Shown here: in pieces, positions 56,144 through 64,000 of the stretch
Position numbering within the stretch: position 1 is the stretch's first letter
Layout: the number at the start of each line of letters is the position of its first letter
NCBI GenBank assembly: GCA_965662365.1
Contig: CBFIHR010000003.1
Span: 49,136-113,135, forward strand
Length of the DNA: 64,000 nt
From: CAWVWD01 sp965662365
Lineage (GTDB): Bacteria > Bacteroidota > Bacteroidia > Chitinophagales > Saprospiraceae
Direction of reading: 5' to 3'
Notes under the pieces: generated by a model
Told to the model about the DNA's origin: nothing
What the model saw: the letters and a program-made list of their open reading frames with translations, nothing else
The model's database searches: none
Translations under genes and position numbers: made by a program

Positions 56144-56421
56144 TGTACCGTGATGAATTCCTACTAAAATCTTACGAAAAATAATACGAAATATAAAGTG
56201 TCCAACAATGTTAATGATTCTTGATTTAAAATCAAAAACCTGTTTCTAATTTGAATAAAGAAAAATCGACTGTAAGAAAATCGTTTAGAAATATCTAACG
56301 CTACAATTCCTAAACTCAAAATAGGTTCTAAGATTAGATATTTGCAAAAATCAAAAAATTATATGATTTTTAATATCTGAAAAATCAACTTTAAACACTC
56401 ATCAACATAAATCATCGTGAT

Positions 56422-57636
56422 ATGAAAAAAGAAGGTAACGGATTATTTAGGATATTATCTATTGATGGTGGTGGAATCCGTGGGATTTTACCTGGCCAAA
56501 TTATGGTCGCCTTGGAAGCAAAAATTCAAAAAAAGACGGGCAATCCCGATGCTCGAATTGCTGATTATTTTGATTTGATCGCTGGTACAAGTACCGGTGG
56601 GATTTTGAGTTGTGCTTATACTTGCCCCGATAAAGATGGCCGACCAAAATTCACGGCACAAGAAGCTGTAAATATTTATTTGGAGTTTGGCGAAAGTATT
56701 TTTTCTACTCCGATTATGGAGAAAATCACCTCCGCTGTTGGTCTTCTTGGCCCTAAATATCCGCCTTTTGTATTAGAAAATCTATTAAAAGAAAAATTAG
56801 GCGATGCAAAATTAAGCGACGCTTTGAGCAATATTATTATTCCATCGTTCACATTAGACGATGGAGATACAAAATTCTTCACCAGTTCTGATGCCAAAAT
56901 AAATAAAAAAGATTACTTCATGTGGGAAGTTGCTCGTTCGACTTCTGCCGCTCCGACTTACTTTCCTGCCGCCTATGCGGGCAACCTTCGAGAACAAATG
57001 AAAGGCTTTATTGATGGTGGCGTTTTTGCTAATAACCCAACGATGTGTGCATTGGTCGAAGCCTATAAAGTAGATGTCGATTTGCATCGAAAATACCCTG
57101 TCGATTCGAGAGGCATTGCGGGATTAACTCCTGGTAATGGTCCTTTAGAAAACATTTTTGTCTTATCGTTAGGTACATCAAATCACGAAACTACATATCC
57201 ATCTGAAAAATACCAGGATAAAGGGATTATCGGTTGGATAAAACCATTGATTGATATTATGATGTCGGGAGTTTCTGAAACGGTGGCTTATCAAACGGAA
57301 CAGTTATTTCGTTTGTTACGCATTCAACAAACCGAAGCAATGTTAGATAATTTACCGGCTGACGGTACGGGGGCAGTTGAACTTATTCGTGAAGAATTGT
57401 TTGAAATATTGCGATACGCTCAAGATCCCAAGAAATACCATGAAGAAGGAGAGGCAATAATTCAATACGAACCTCGACCTCAATACGTTCGTATTGAGCC
57501 AGATCTTGGAGGGGCAAACACTGCCATAGATGATGCTTCAAAAGAAAATTTGCAATTACTAAAGGAAGCAGGTGCAGCTGCCGCTAAAAAACATGATCAA
57601 TGGTTGGATTTAGTAGTAGAACAAATTGTAACGTAA
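56422..57636 (+). CDS. Patatin-like phospholipase
   Basis: A 404-aa hydrolase of lipid acyl chains. The oxyanion loop is DGGGIRG (15-21), the nucleophile S57 is in GTSTGG, and the dyad Asp D198 is in FIDGGVFANNP. The fold is complete, with ARSTSAAPTYFP before the Asp. The C-terminal ~180 residues are mostly helical. No signal peptide, so cytoplasmic. Similar patatins serve as effectors in CBASS defence, but no nucleotide cyclase is nearby, so a plain lipase role is as likely. Single gene. Confidence 0.92.
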   Translation: MKKEGNGLFRILSIDGGGIRGILPGQIMVALEAKIQKKTGNPDARIADYFDLIAGTSTGGILSCAYTCPDKDGRPKFTAQEAVNIYLEFGESIFSTPIMEKITSAVGLLGPKYPPFVLENLLKEKLGDAKLSDALSNIIIPSFTLDDGDTKFFTSSDAKINKKDYFMWEVARSTSAAPTYFPAAYAGNLREQMKGFIDGGVFANNPTMCALVEAYKVDVDLHRKYPVDSRGIAGLTPGNGPLENIFVLSLGTSNHETTYPSEKYQDKGIIGWIKPLIDIMMSGVSETVAYQTEQLFRLLRIQQTEAMLDNLPADGTGAVELIREELFEILRYAQDPKKYHEEGEAIIQYEPRPQYVRIEPDLGGANTAIDDASKENLQLLKEAGAAAAKKHDQWLDLVVEQIVT

Positions 57637-57802
57637 AATTCAACACGGTTTGAAACCTTTATCAAAAACGAAACGAAATTTTTTATTACACATCGAGTTA
57701 AAATAGAATCCAGGTTCTCCTGATAATCACAATGTTTCCTCGAAAGCTGGTCACAAAGAAAAAGTTGTAAAAAAGCTCTTTTTGTTTATTGAAAAAGCTC
57801 AG

Positions 57803-57831
57803 TTGAAAGGCACTTTTAGAGTGCCTTTCAA
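57803..57831. terminator. Hairpin between patatin and amidohydrolase genes
   Basis: A perfect 12-bp stem TTGAAAGGCACT/AGTGCCTTTCAA (57803-57814, 57820-57831) with a 5-nt loop between convergent genes. A weak run of T follows on the minus side. Confidence 0.65.
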
Positions 57832-57847
57832 CCTGAAGGTTTTTGAA

Positions 57848-59029
57848 CTATATTAATTTTGTTACCGTCGTACTTGCTGTTATTTTCAAATCTTTACCTA
57901 AGTTCAATAAGTTCAAACCAGGTTTTTTTCCAACTTCAATACTTCCCAAAGTATCCTCAAAACCCAGGGCTTCTGCACCATTCAAAGTTGCCCAGCGAAT
58001 CATCATATCAAATGGAATGTACGACTGATATTTCGAGATTGTTTTCATTTCTTCTAAAATACACAATTGCCAATTTGACGTTAAACTATCCGTTCCGATA
58101 GCGATATTCACATTATTATCAATAAAATGTCGATAATCGGGCAAAGTATTTTCAATATACAAATTAGCGTTCGGACAAGTGACCCAGTAAACCTTATCTT
58201 TCCCCCAAGCTTGTGCAGCTTGAATATCTTCAACAGTTGACTTTGTATTATGGACGAAAAGCGTTTTATGATTTGGATTCATATTTTCTAAAGCATAATG
58301 AATCGAGGTCTTTTCCGTGGCTTCAAAACTATCCAGGCTAATGCCAAAATTGCCATAAAAGTCAATAAATCCACCAGTTTTAGTTAGGAATAAATCGTTT
58401 TCATATGTTAATTCTTGATTGTGAATACTTACAGTTTGTGGCGTTTCCCCGTTTGCTTCATTCAATAATTGAAACAATTTTTTAGAAACAGAATAGGGTG
58501 CGTGAGGCACGAGTGATTTTTTAGAACCTTCAGCAACTTCTAACGCATCAAAAACAGCTTTGAATTTATCAAATTCAGTTTGTGCAGTTTCGTCTTGAAA
58601 AAAATCAAAAAACTCTACAAATGTGTAATAACGTAAGTTCCCTTTTGCTTTTTGCGAAAATGTATCTGCAGTGTTAGAAATATCGCCAACAGCAACGATA
58701 CCATTATTAATCATATCTTTTTCCGCCTTCGCAATGGCTTCCGATATTCTGTAGTCAGAAGCAGCTCGTTTAGTCACCACGTCTGTGATAAAAGGAATCA
58801 AGCCTTTTCCGGTATCAACTTTACCTTTCATGTGCGATAATTCCAGATGGCAATGTGCATTCACAAAACCCGGTACAATAACGCCCTGGTGCATTTCTAA
58901 CTCTGACGCCTCATAGTTGCGTTGGTCATCAATTTTTAAAATTTGACCATTGTCATCTACGATAATAACACCGTTACGCACTGGTTTTAAGCTAATAGGT
59001 AAAATTAAGTCAGCGGCTATTTTTCGCAT
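57848..59029 (-). CDS. Amidohydrolase family protein (cytosine deaminase / aminodeoxyfutalosine deaminase-like)
   Basis: A 393-aa metal-dependent deaminase or hydrolase. The metal motif is PGFVNAHCHLELSHMKG; further ligands lie in SLVPHAPYS, SIHNQE and the Asp in IAIGTDSLTSN. A beta-sandwich made of N- and C-terminal strands (GVIIVDDNGQI ... GSIEVGKKPGLNLLNL) surrounds the barrel. The pattern fits the deaminases of the ATZ/TRZ and MqnX groups. The substrate cannot be decided; MqnX would point to futalosine menaquinone synthesis. Single gene. Confidence 0.88.
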   Translation of the reverse strand: MRKIAADLILPISLKPVRNGVIIVDDNGQILKIDDQRNYEASELEMHQGVIVPGFVNAHCHLELSHMKGKVDTGKGLIPFITDVVTKRAASDYRISEAIAKAEKDMINNGIVAVGDISNTADTFSQKAKGNLRYYTFVEFFDFFQDETAQTEFDKFKAVFDALEVAEGSKKSLVPHAPYSVSKKLFQLLNEANGETPQTVSIHNQELTYENDLFLTKTGGFIDFYGNFGISLDSFEATEKTSIHYALENMNPNHKTLFVHNTKSTVEDIQAAQAWGKDKVYWVTCPNANLYIENTLPDYRHFIDNNVNIAIGTDSLTSNWQLCILEEMKTISKYQSYIPFDMMIRWATLNGAEALGFEDTLGSIEVGKKPGLNLLNLGKDLKITASTTVTKLI

Positions 59030-59102
59030 GATGGATTCGTTTTTAGCATTTTAATCTCCTTCAAAAGTGACAAAATTTGAAGTAAAATTGTTATCAATTC
59101 TC

Positions 59103-59138
59103 AAAACTACTAAAACTACTAAAACTACCAAAACCACT
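59103..59138. repeat. Short tandem repeat, AAAACTACT x4
   Basis: Four 9-bp units (two exact, then AAAACTACC and AAAACCACT) between the divergent amidohydrolase and pyrH genes. Possibly slippage-prone DNA. Confidence 0.6.
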
Positions 59139-59184
59139 AAACCAAAGTTTCTAAAATATCATTTATCGTTCATAATGTAGAGAG

Positions 59185-59219
59185 TTGTTTTTATTCTAAA
59201 TAAAATGGTTTTACCTTTG
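59185..59219 (+). promoter_or_regulatory. Promoter of pyrH
   Basis: TACCTTTG (59212-59219) with TTG at 59185-59187, a 24-nt spacer. The pyrH leader would be about 95 nt. The octamer is the same as in the rpoD promoter. Confidence 0.5.
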
Positions 59220-59320
59220 CCAAGATAGAAAAAGTCCTTAAAAAGATTGAAGTATTGAATTTCAGAGGTTTATAAAAATATCTTTCAAATTCAATAATAA
59301 AATCCTATACAAATAAATTA

Positions 59321-60043
59321 ATGTCAACACTTCGTTATAAAAGAGTTATGCTAAAATTGAGTGGCGAATCACTCATGGGCGAACAAGAGTTTGGAATTGC
59401 TCCAGAAATGTTAACACACTACGCAGCAGAAATCAGGAATTTAGTCAATAAAGGAATTGAAGTAGCGGTAGTAATTGGCGGTGGCAACATATTCAGAGGA
59501 TTACAAGCCAAAGATTCAGGAATTCCAAGGGTTCAAGGAGATTATATGGGAATGTTGGCTACGGTTATGAATGGAATGGCTGTCCAAAGTGCATTAGAAA
59601 AAATCGGTGTTTATACTCGATTAATCTCAGCTATTCCAATGCCACAAATCGCTGAACCGTACATCCGTCGTCGTGCTGTTCGTCATTTGGAAAAAGGAAG
59701 AGTCGTGATATTTAGTGGCGGAACAGGAAACCCATATTTTACCACCGACTCTGCGGCGGCACTTCGTGCTACAGAAATCAACGCAGACGTAATTTTGAAA
59801 GGTACTCGTGTCGATGGCGTTTATAATGCAGACCCTGAGAAAGACCCAGACGCTATTCGTTACAATATTATTTCTTTTGATAGAGTTATCAAAGAAGGAT
59901 TGAAAGTAATGGATATGACGGCTTTCACAATTTGTCAAGAAAACAATATTCCGATTATTGTTTTTGATATCAATGGCGAAGATAATTTGATGAAAATCAT
60001 CAAGGGCGAAGATATTGGAACGAGAGTAGAAAATCAAGAATAG
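59321..60043 (+). CDS. pyrH: UMP kinase
   Basis: A 240-aa hexameric enzyme that phosphorylates UMP with ATP in pyrimidine nucleotide synthesis. The bacterial PyrH pattern is complete: RVMLKLSGESLMG at the start, VVIGGGNIFRG, RVQGDYMGMLATVMNGMAV, then FSGGTGNPYFTTDSAAALRA and the KGTRVDGVYNADPEKD segment. It lies 124 bp before frr on the same strand, the usual neighbour pair, but tsf and rpsB are not upstream here. Confidence 0.97.
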   Translation: MSTLRYKRVMLKLSGESLMGEQEFGIAPEMLTHYAAEIRNLVNKGIEVAVVIGGGNIFRGLQAKDSGIPRVQGDYMGMLATVMNGMAVQSALEKIGVYTRLISAIPMPQIAEPYIRRRAVRHLEKGRVVIFSGGTGNPYFTTDSAAALRATEINADVILKGTRVDGVYNADPEKDPDAIRYNIISFDRVIKEGLKVMDMTAFTICQENNIPIIVFDINGEDNLMKIIKGEDIGTRVENQE

Positions 60044-60167
60044 ACCCTGATTTTCAAGCGAAAAAATTTAGCATAAGCTAAAAAAACCGTACATTCGCTA
60101 ACCTTATAATTCCGAGATTTCGGGATAAGATGTTGTAAGATTTTATGTTTATAAAAAATTATTTATC

Positions 60168-60731
60168 ATGAACGAAGATATAGAGTTAATCATAGAAACA
60201 TCACGAGAGTCAATGGATGCGTCAGTTGATCATCTTAAACACGAATTAACTAAAATTCGTACCGGAAAGGCTTCTCCAGCTTTGTTACAAGATATTCGAG
60301 TAAATTATTACGGTGCGCCGACTCCACTTCAGCAAGTCGCTAATGTGAGAATCGAAGATGCTCGTACATTAAGCATCGAACCTTGGGAGAAGAAAGTTTT
60401 AGGCGATATCGAAAAAGCAATTTTTGCAGCCAACTTAGGTCTAACGCCTCAAAATGATGGTAAAATCATCCGAATCAATTTACCACCTTTAACAGAAGAA
60501 CGCCGTAAGCAATTAGCTAAACAAGCAGGTGCCGCTGGTGAAAAGGCCAAAGTCAGCATCAGAAGTGCAAGACGAGAAGCCATCGAGGCGATCAAAAATG
60601 AGGTAAAAAATGGTTATTCTGAAGATGAAGGAAAACGTTCGGAAGCTCAAATCGACGATATGATGAAGCAATATTACGGTAAAATCGAGGGCTTAGCCAG
60701 CTCGAAAGAGAAGGAAATCATGACCGTCTAA
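60168..60731 (+). CDS. frr: Ribosome recycling factor
   Basis: A 187-aa two-domain factor that splits post-termination ribosomes with EF-G. The RRF signature KIRTGKASPALLQDIRVNYYGAPTPLQQVA in outline, IEPWEKKVL, and the C-terminal VSIRSARREAIEAIKN are all present; length is normal (185-187). It follows pyrH. A strong terminator lies 62 bp after the stop. Confidence 0.97.
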   Translation: MNEDIELIIETSRESMDASVDHLKHELTKIRTGKASPALLQDIRVNYYGAPTPLQQVANVRIEDARTLSIEPWEKKVLGDIEKAIFAANLGLTPQNDGKIIRINLPPLTEERRKQLAKQAGAAGEKAKVSIRSARREAIEAIKNEVKNGYSEDEGKRSEAQIDDMMKQYYGKIEGLASSKEKEIMTV

Positions 60732-60792
60732 AACGTAAACATCAAGATTTCGAGACGAGCAGCATTGCCTTTATCACAATTCTCGTAATATA

Positions 60793-60829
60793 AAAAGGGT
60801 TGATTTTTATACTAAAAATCAACCCTTTT
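60793..60829. terminator. Strong bidirectional terminator between frr and rpoD
   Basis: A perfect 17-bp stem (60793-60809, 60813-60829) with a 3-nt loop, flanked by A and T tracts. It serves frr on one side and rpoD on the other. Confidence 0.85.
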
Positions 60830-60901
60830 GCATTAAAGATATAAACATATTATCAAGGATAATTTCGCTCCTTTCGAAACTTCGGTAATTTATCCTCTCT
60901 T

Positions 60902-61771
60902 TTACGCTCCTAAATATGCTTTTAATAATTTGCTACGAGAAGCAGAACGTAATTTATTAATCGCTTTATCCTTGATTTGACGGACACGCTCACGAGTCAA
61001 TCCGAACTTATCGCCAATATCTTCTAATGACATCGGGTGTTCGACACCGATACCAAAGTATAATTTAATCACATCACGTTGTCTATCTGTCAAAGTACTT
61101 AATGAACGTTCAATCTCACGACGTAACGACTCCATATATTCTAACTTCGCATCTGTACCCGGTGTATTTCCATTTTCTAAAACATCCAATAACGAGTTGT
61201 CTTCGCCTTCTACAAACGGTGCATCCATAGAGACGTGACGAGCTGCAACCCCTAATGTCGTTTGAACCTCCGAGGTAGCAATTTCTAAGACATCCGCTAA
61301 CTCATCTGCTGACGGCTCACGTTCGTATTCTTGCTCTAATTGAGAAAATGCTTTATTGATTTTATTCAAAGATCCGACCTTATTCAAAGGTAAACGAACA
61401 ATACGAGACTGCTCTGCCAATGCTTGCAAGATAGATTGACGAATCCACCAAACTGCATAAGAAATGAACTTGAAACCACGAGTTTCATCAAAACGCTGTG
61501 CTGCTTTGATTAAACCCAAGTTCCCTTCATTGATTAAATCACTTAAAGATAAACCTTGATTTTGATACTGTTTCGCTACAGAAACAACGAAACGAAGATT
61601 AGCTTTGGTTAATTTTTCAAGTGCTAACTGATCACCTTGCTTAATGCGTTTTGCTAAATCAACTTCCTCCTCAGGGGTTAACAAATCTACTTTACCAATC
61701 TCTTGCAAATATTTTTCTAACGATTGACTCTCACGGTTTGTGATTGACTTCGTAATTTTTAGTTGTCTCAT
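60902..61771 (-). CDS. rpoD: Primary RNA polymerase sigma factor (short form)
   Basis: A 289-aa sigma-70. Region 1.2 (SLEKYLQEIGKVDLLTPEEEVDLAKRI), region 2 (LRFVVSVAKQYQNQGLSLSDLINEGNLGLIKAAQRFDETRGFKFISYAVWWIRQSI in outline), region 3 and region 4 (EHPMSLEDIGDKFGLTRERVRQIKDKAI) are present. Region 1.1 and the non-conserved insert are missing, as is typical of the main sigma of Bacteroidota, whose promoters are TTG / TAnnTTTG. A perfect example of that promoter lies in front of this gene. Confidence 0.96.
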   Translation of the reverse strand: MRQLKITKSITNRESQSLEKYLQEIGKVDLLTPEEEVDLAKRIKQGDQLALEKLTKANLRFVVSVAKQYQNQGLSLSDLINEGNLGLIKAAQRFDETRGFKFISYAVWWIRQSILQALAEQSRIVRLPLNKVGSLNKINKAFSQLEQEYEREPSADELADVLEIATSEVQTTLGVAARHVSMDAPFVEGEDNSLLDVLENGNTPGTDAKLEYMESLRREIERSLSTLTDRQRDVIKLYFGIGVEHPMSLEDIGDKFGLTRERVRQIKDKAINKLRSASRSKLLKAYLGA

Positions 61772-62253
61772 ATTAGAGTAGCAATATTTTTATGAAAAAA
61801 AGTATTGTCCAAAACAAACCACAAAGGTAGCGTTTTTTATCGTCTTTTACAATTCCTTAGACAGAACTTAGCCGGAATAATGGTAATAAAAATTGATTTT
61901 TTGTCAAAAAAATCAATTTTATCGCTATTTAAACTCCATTTAAAATGCTTTAGTGATAAAATTAGTTCAATAATTTGGAAAAATGATTTTTTTATTTTTT
62001 ATTGTGACTTAACCTCATATCATAATTACTATTGTAATCTGAGGAAAAATACAAAAATGCAATTCGTATTTTGTAGAATATATTAACTTTTAAACCTACA
62101 TTTTAACACAGGTTTGGAACGTTTTGAAATAGTAACATAAGGTAATTATCATATAGATATTTATCGCATCAATTTCACACATAAATTTCTTTCAAGTAGT
62201 GAAATTAGCATGTAATTGGTTTGAGAACTTTCTAAATAATACAATTATAACAG
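61772..62253. other. Divergent intergenic region, rpoD and START-like gene
   Basis: 482 bp. It holds the rpoD promoter (61822-61852). An open frame at 61805-62086 on the plus strand has no recognisable pattern and overlaps the promoter, so I do not call it. The remainder is AT-rich and featureless. Confidence 0.5.
61822..61852 (-). promoter_or_regulatory. Promoter of rpoD
   Basis: On the minus strand: TTG (61852-61850), a 20-nt spacer, and TACCTTTG (61829-61822). This is close to the consensus for the phylum. Leader of about 45 nt. Confidence 0.75.
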
Positions 62254-62637
62254 ATGAAACGAGTTTCCTTTACTTTGGAATTCATCATAAGGACCTCACC
62301 TACTATTGTTTATAAATTTTTAACAACACCGTCCTGTTTAATCCGATGGTTTTGTGACAAAGTAGAAATAGATGGAGAAAAATTTGCCTATTATTGGGGA
62401 GATGAAGAGGAAGTAGCGTATTTAATTGATGATTTTGAGGACGAATACCTTCGCTTTCAATGGGAAGAAGCCGAAAGTGATGAAGAATATTTAGAGTTCA
62501 AAATGAGTATTTCTGATGTAACCCGTGAGACCGTATTTGAAATTGTTGACTACTGTGATGAAGATGAAGTTGCGGATCAAAAACAACTTTGGAGCAATCA
62601 AATTGACGCAATGAAAAAAGCAATGGGCGTTATTTAG
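62254..62637 (+). CDS. START-like (SRPBCC fold) domain protein
   Basis: A 127-aa acidic, cytoplasmic protein. The pattern VSFTLEFIIRTSPTIVYKFLTTPSCLIRWFCDKVEIDG and the later VFEIVDYCDEDEVADQKQLWSNQIDAMKKAMG are typical of the small START-like proteins of Bacteroidota, related to AHSA1/SRPBCC folds that bind hydrophobic ligands. The ligand is not known. Single gene. Confidence 0.88.
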   Translation: MKRVSFTLEFIIRTSPTIVYKFLTTPSCLIRWFCDKVEIDGEKFAYYWGDEEEVAYLIDDFEDEYLRFQWEEAESDEEYLEFKMSISDVTRETVFEIVDYCDEDEVADQKQLWSNQIDAMKKAMGVI

Positions 62638-62660
62638 TCTTTTTAAAATATACCACTCAA

Positions 62661-62699
62661 AAAGCCGTTTTCAAAAACTGAAGACGGCTTTCACTATTT
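62661..62699. terminator. Bidirectional terminator
   Basis: A 13-bp stem with one G-U pair, AAAGCCGTTTTCA/TGAAGACGGCTTT (62661-62673, 62679-62691), a 5-nt loop and T-rich flank, between convergent genes. Confidence 0.75.
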
Positions 62700-62704
62700 T
62701 ATAA

Positions 62705-63466
62705 TTAAATTTTAACCAATCCTTCGACAGGCAACCAGCCCTGTTCGCCATTTGGTAAGCGGACTTTCTGCCACAATCCGATTTTATCCAACAATTCTAC
62801 CTTTGTGCCCTCATGTAATAACAAGATATCAGGACTACTATCGTCTGCACCACTTTTTAGCGGATATTCTTTGATGAATAAAATCGCCTTATCACTATTT
62901 TGCTCATAAGCAAATCGTTGCCAAGCCGTTAAACTGAATAAAATACTTAGTGCCAAACAAGCAAATCCAACGATAAAACCGATTTTTTTTGTTTTTCGGC
63001 TTTCGCCTAATTGCCAGAAAGCTAACCCTGCACAAGCAATAAAAGCCAAGAAAATAGTTAGAATTGACCAAATTGTAGAGGAAAATAATCCTCGCCAATT
63101 TATCCACCATTGAATCAAAAAAAACGGTGGCGTCTTAGATATTTGGTCGATAGTGCGTTGATTCGCTAATTTCAAATTGTATTGAGCATCATCGTGATGC
63201 GGCTTGATTTGCAATGCTCGTTCGTAGTTTAGAATGGATCTTGGAATTTCGTTTAAACGAAAATAAGCATTCCCTAAATTATAATACAATTCAAAAGAAA
63301 CTTTTCCTTTTGCCAATATTTGCTCATAAATATTCGCTGCTTTTTCAAATTCTTGATTCGTAAAAGCCTCATTTCCTTTTTGAAATGCAGATTGAAAATC
63401 CGTTTCCGTTTGTGCAAACAGATTCCATTGAAAAAAACAGCAAAATAATATAATATAAAATCGCAT
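62705..63466 (-). CDS. batE: BatE-like TPR and SH3 domain membrane protein
   Basis: A 253-aa protein: signal peptide (1-18), two to three TPR units (~22-105; FEKAANIYEQILAKGKVSFELYYNLGNAYFRLNEIP in outline), two TM helices (~132-152 and ~165-182) and a C-terminal SH3-like domain (~195-253; LLLHEGTKVELLDKIGLWQKVRLPNGEQGWLP). This layout is that of BatE in the Bacteroides aerotolerance operon (moxR-batA-batE), linked to stress tolerance. The rest of the operon would lie outside the window or elsewhere; the preceding gene is an unrelated small membrane protein. Confidence 0.85.
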   Translation of the reverse strand: MRFYIILFCCFFQWNLFAQTETDFQSAFQKGNEAFTNQEFEKAANIYEQILAKGKVSFELYYNLGNAYFRLNEIPRSILNYERALQIKPHHDDAQYNLKLANQRTIDQISKTPPFFLIQWWINWRGLFSSTIWSILTIFLAFIACAGLAFWQLGESRKTKKIGFIVGFACLALSILFSLTAWQRFAYEQNSDKAILFIKEYPLKSGADDSSPDILLLHEGTKVELLDKIGLWQKVRLPNGEQGWLPVEGLVKI

Positions 63467-63517
63467 ACTTAAAGCATTGAAAATCAGATATGAATTATCT
63501 AAAGAGAGGACTCGATT

Positions 63518-63817
63518 CTACTTTTTTGTCAAACTTTTTATCTTTTCCGTAATTCGACCAGGTGTAGCTTTCGCATCTGCAAAAAATTGTTGTCCGATTT
63601 CCTTAGCAACAGGCGACAAATCCATAGCTTCCTTGATAATATTTTCTTTTTCGGCTGCGGTAATTTCACCATCTTTCAAAGCGGTAAAAATAGCCGCAAT
63701 TAAATCCCCCATTTCCGTAAAAAGCTGTTTAAACTTACGAAAATAATATATCAGACCAACCATTCCGCCCGAAGCAATAATTATTAAGATAATGATTAAA
63801 ATTGTTTTCCAACCCAT
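63518..63817 (-). CDS. Small single-TM protein
   Basis: A 99-aa protein with an N-terminal TM helix (~5-25; TILIIILIIIASGGMVGLIYY) and a soluble C-terminal part with an EF-hand-like DGEITAAEKENIIKEAM helix. No signal cleavage evident. It lies 51 bp upstream of batE on the same strand and may be co-transcribed with it. Family not recognised. Confidence 0.72.
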   Translation of the reverse strand: MGWKTILIIILIIIASGGMVGLIYYFRKFKQLFTEMGDLIAAIFTALKDGEITAAEKENIIKEAMDLSPVAKEIGQQFFADAKATPGRITEKIKSLTKK

Positions 63818-64000
63818 TTTTTTTTCAGATATAAGATATTAAATATGATACCGTTTCAACTCATATTTAATATGCAATAAGTAACGGTTCAAAAATAAAT
63901 ATAACTAAAATTCAGGTATGGAGTAATTCAAAAAAAGGTATTTCCCAATAGCATTACAAATACGATTGACAGCATAAAATAAATCATCTGCTGTTTTGTA

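Noticed and set aside
56422..57636. Patatin as a CBASS (CapV-like) defence effector
   Set aside because: No CD-NTase/cyclase, Cap2 or Cap3 gene on either side; neighbours are a glutaminase-like protein and an amidohydrolase.
61805..62086. 93-codon open frame on the plus strand beside rpoD
   Set aside because: It overlaps the clear rpoD promoter on the other strand and its product is rich in Phe, Lys and Tyr with no recognisable pattern.
1..64000. tRNA, rRNA, insertion sequences, prophage, riboswitches
   Set aside because: No T-loop (GTTCRANNC) in a tRNA context, no transposase or integrase pattern, no phage structural genes and no known riboswitch core found by eye.

Overview
The window looks like a chromosomal segment of a low-GC member of the Bacteroidota, perhaps Saprospiria or Chitinophagia. 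The evidence is several large secreted proteins with type IX secretion (T9SS) C-terminal sorting domains, SprB repeats, a short primary sigma factor without region 1.1, promoters of the TTG / TAnnTTTG type, few Shine-Dalgarno-like sites, a BatE homologue, and a mevalonate-pathway decarboxylase. I see no rRNA, tRNA, CRISPR array, phage or insertion sequence.

Layout. 1-5.6 kb: the 3' part of a T9SS exoprotein, then an M4 metallopeptidase with an inserted C2-like segment and four CUB-like domains. 5.7-11.6 kb: two lipoproteins (one a GH13 amylase), an ECF sigma factor with a membrane anti-sigma/beta-barrel-like partner, and a GlcNAc-kinase-like ATPase. 12-14.5 kb: an S41 processing protease and rpmI-rplT. 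14.8-18.5 kb: a small hypothetical gene, corA with a GNAT gene, aroE, and a DUF368 transporter. 18.7-24.9 kb: a T9SS subtilase, a membrane-anchored papain-like protease and a prohibitin. 25-34.9 kb: mvaD, a double CDGSH protein, a nucleoside hydrolase, a DUF547 lipoprotein, an ECF sigma with a zinc-finger-like anti-sigma protein, rpoN, and a Tat/lipoprotein TIM-barrel protein. 35-41 kb: an orphan VWA/CoxE protein, a four-gene tandem array of related two-TM proteins of unknown function, and mtaB. 41.4-46.5 kb: an SDR/DUF2867 protein, a long acyl-CoA dehydrogenase, a DUF1232 protein and a small secreted protein. 46.6-54.5 kb: a 2640-residue SprB-like adhesin with 21 repeats. 54.9-64 kb: a secreted protein-glutaminase-like protein, a patatin, an amidohydrolase, pyrH, frr, rpoD, a START-like protein, batE and a small membrane protein.

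How the genes fit together. Most transcription units are short and are closed by strong, often bidirectional, hairpin terminators. Housekeeping genes (rpmI-rplT, pyrH, frr, rpoD, rpoN, aroE, mtaB, mvaD) alternate with exported enzymes and adhesins. Four sigma-factor genes lie in 52 kb.

The least explained items are the 36.5-39.7 kb tandem membrane-protein array, the protein-glutaminase-like exoprotein at 55.4 kb, the AAACTAT motif cluster before the acyl-CoA dehydrogenase, the anti-sigma/barrel fusion at 8.3 kb, and overlapping alternative hairpins at 30.8 kb. All functional calls are from reading the sequence only; no searches were run.
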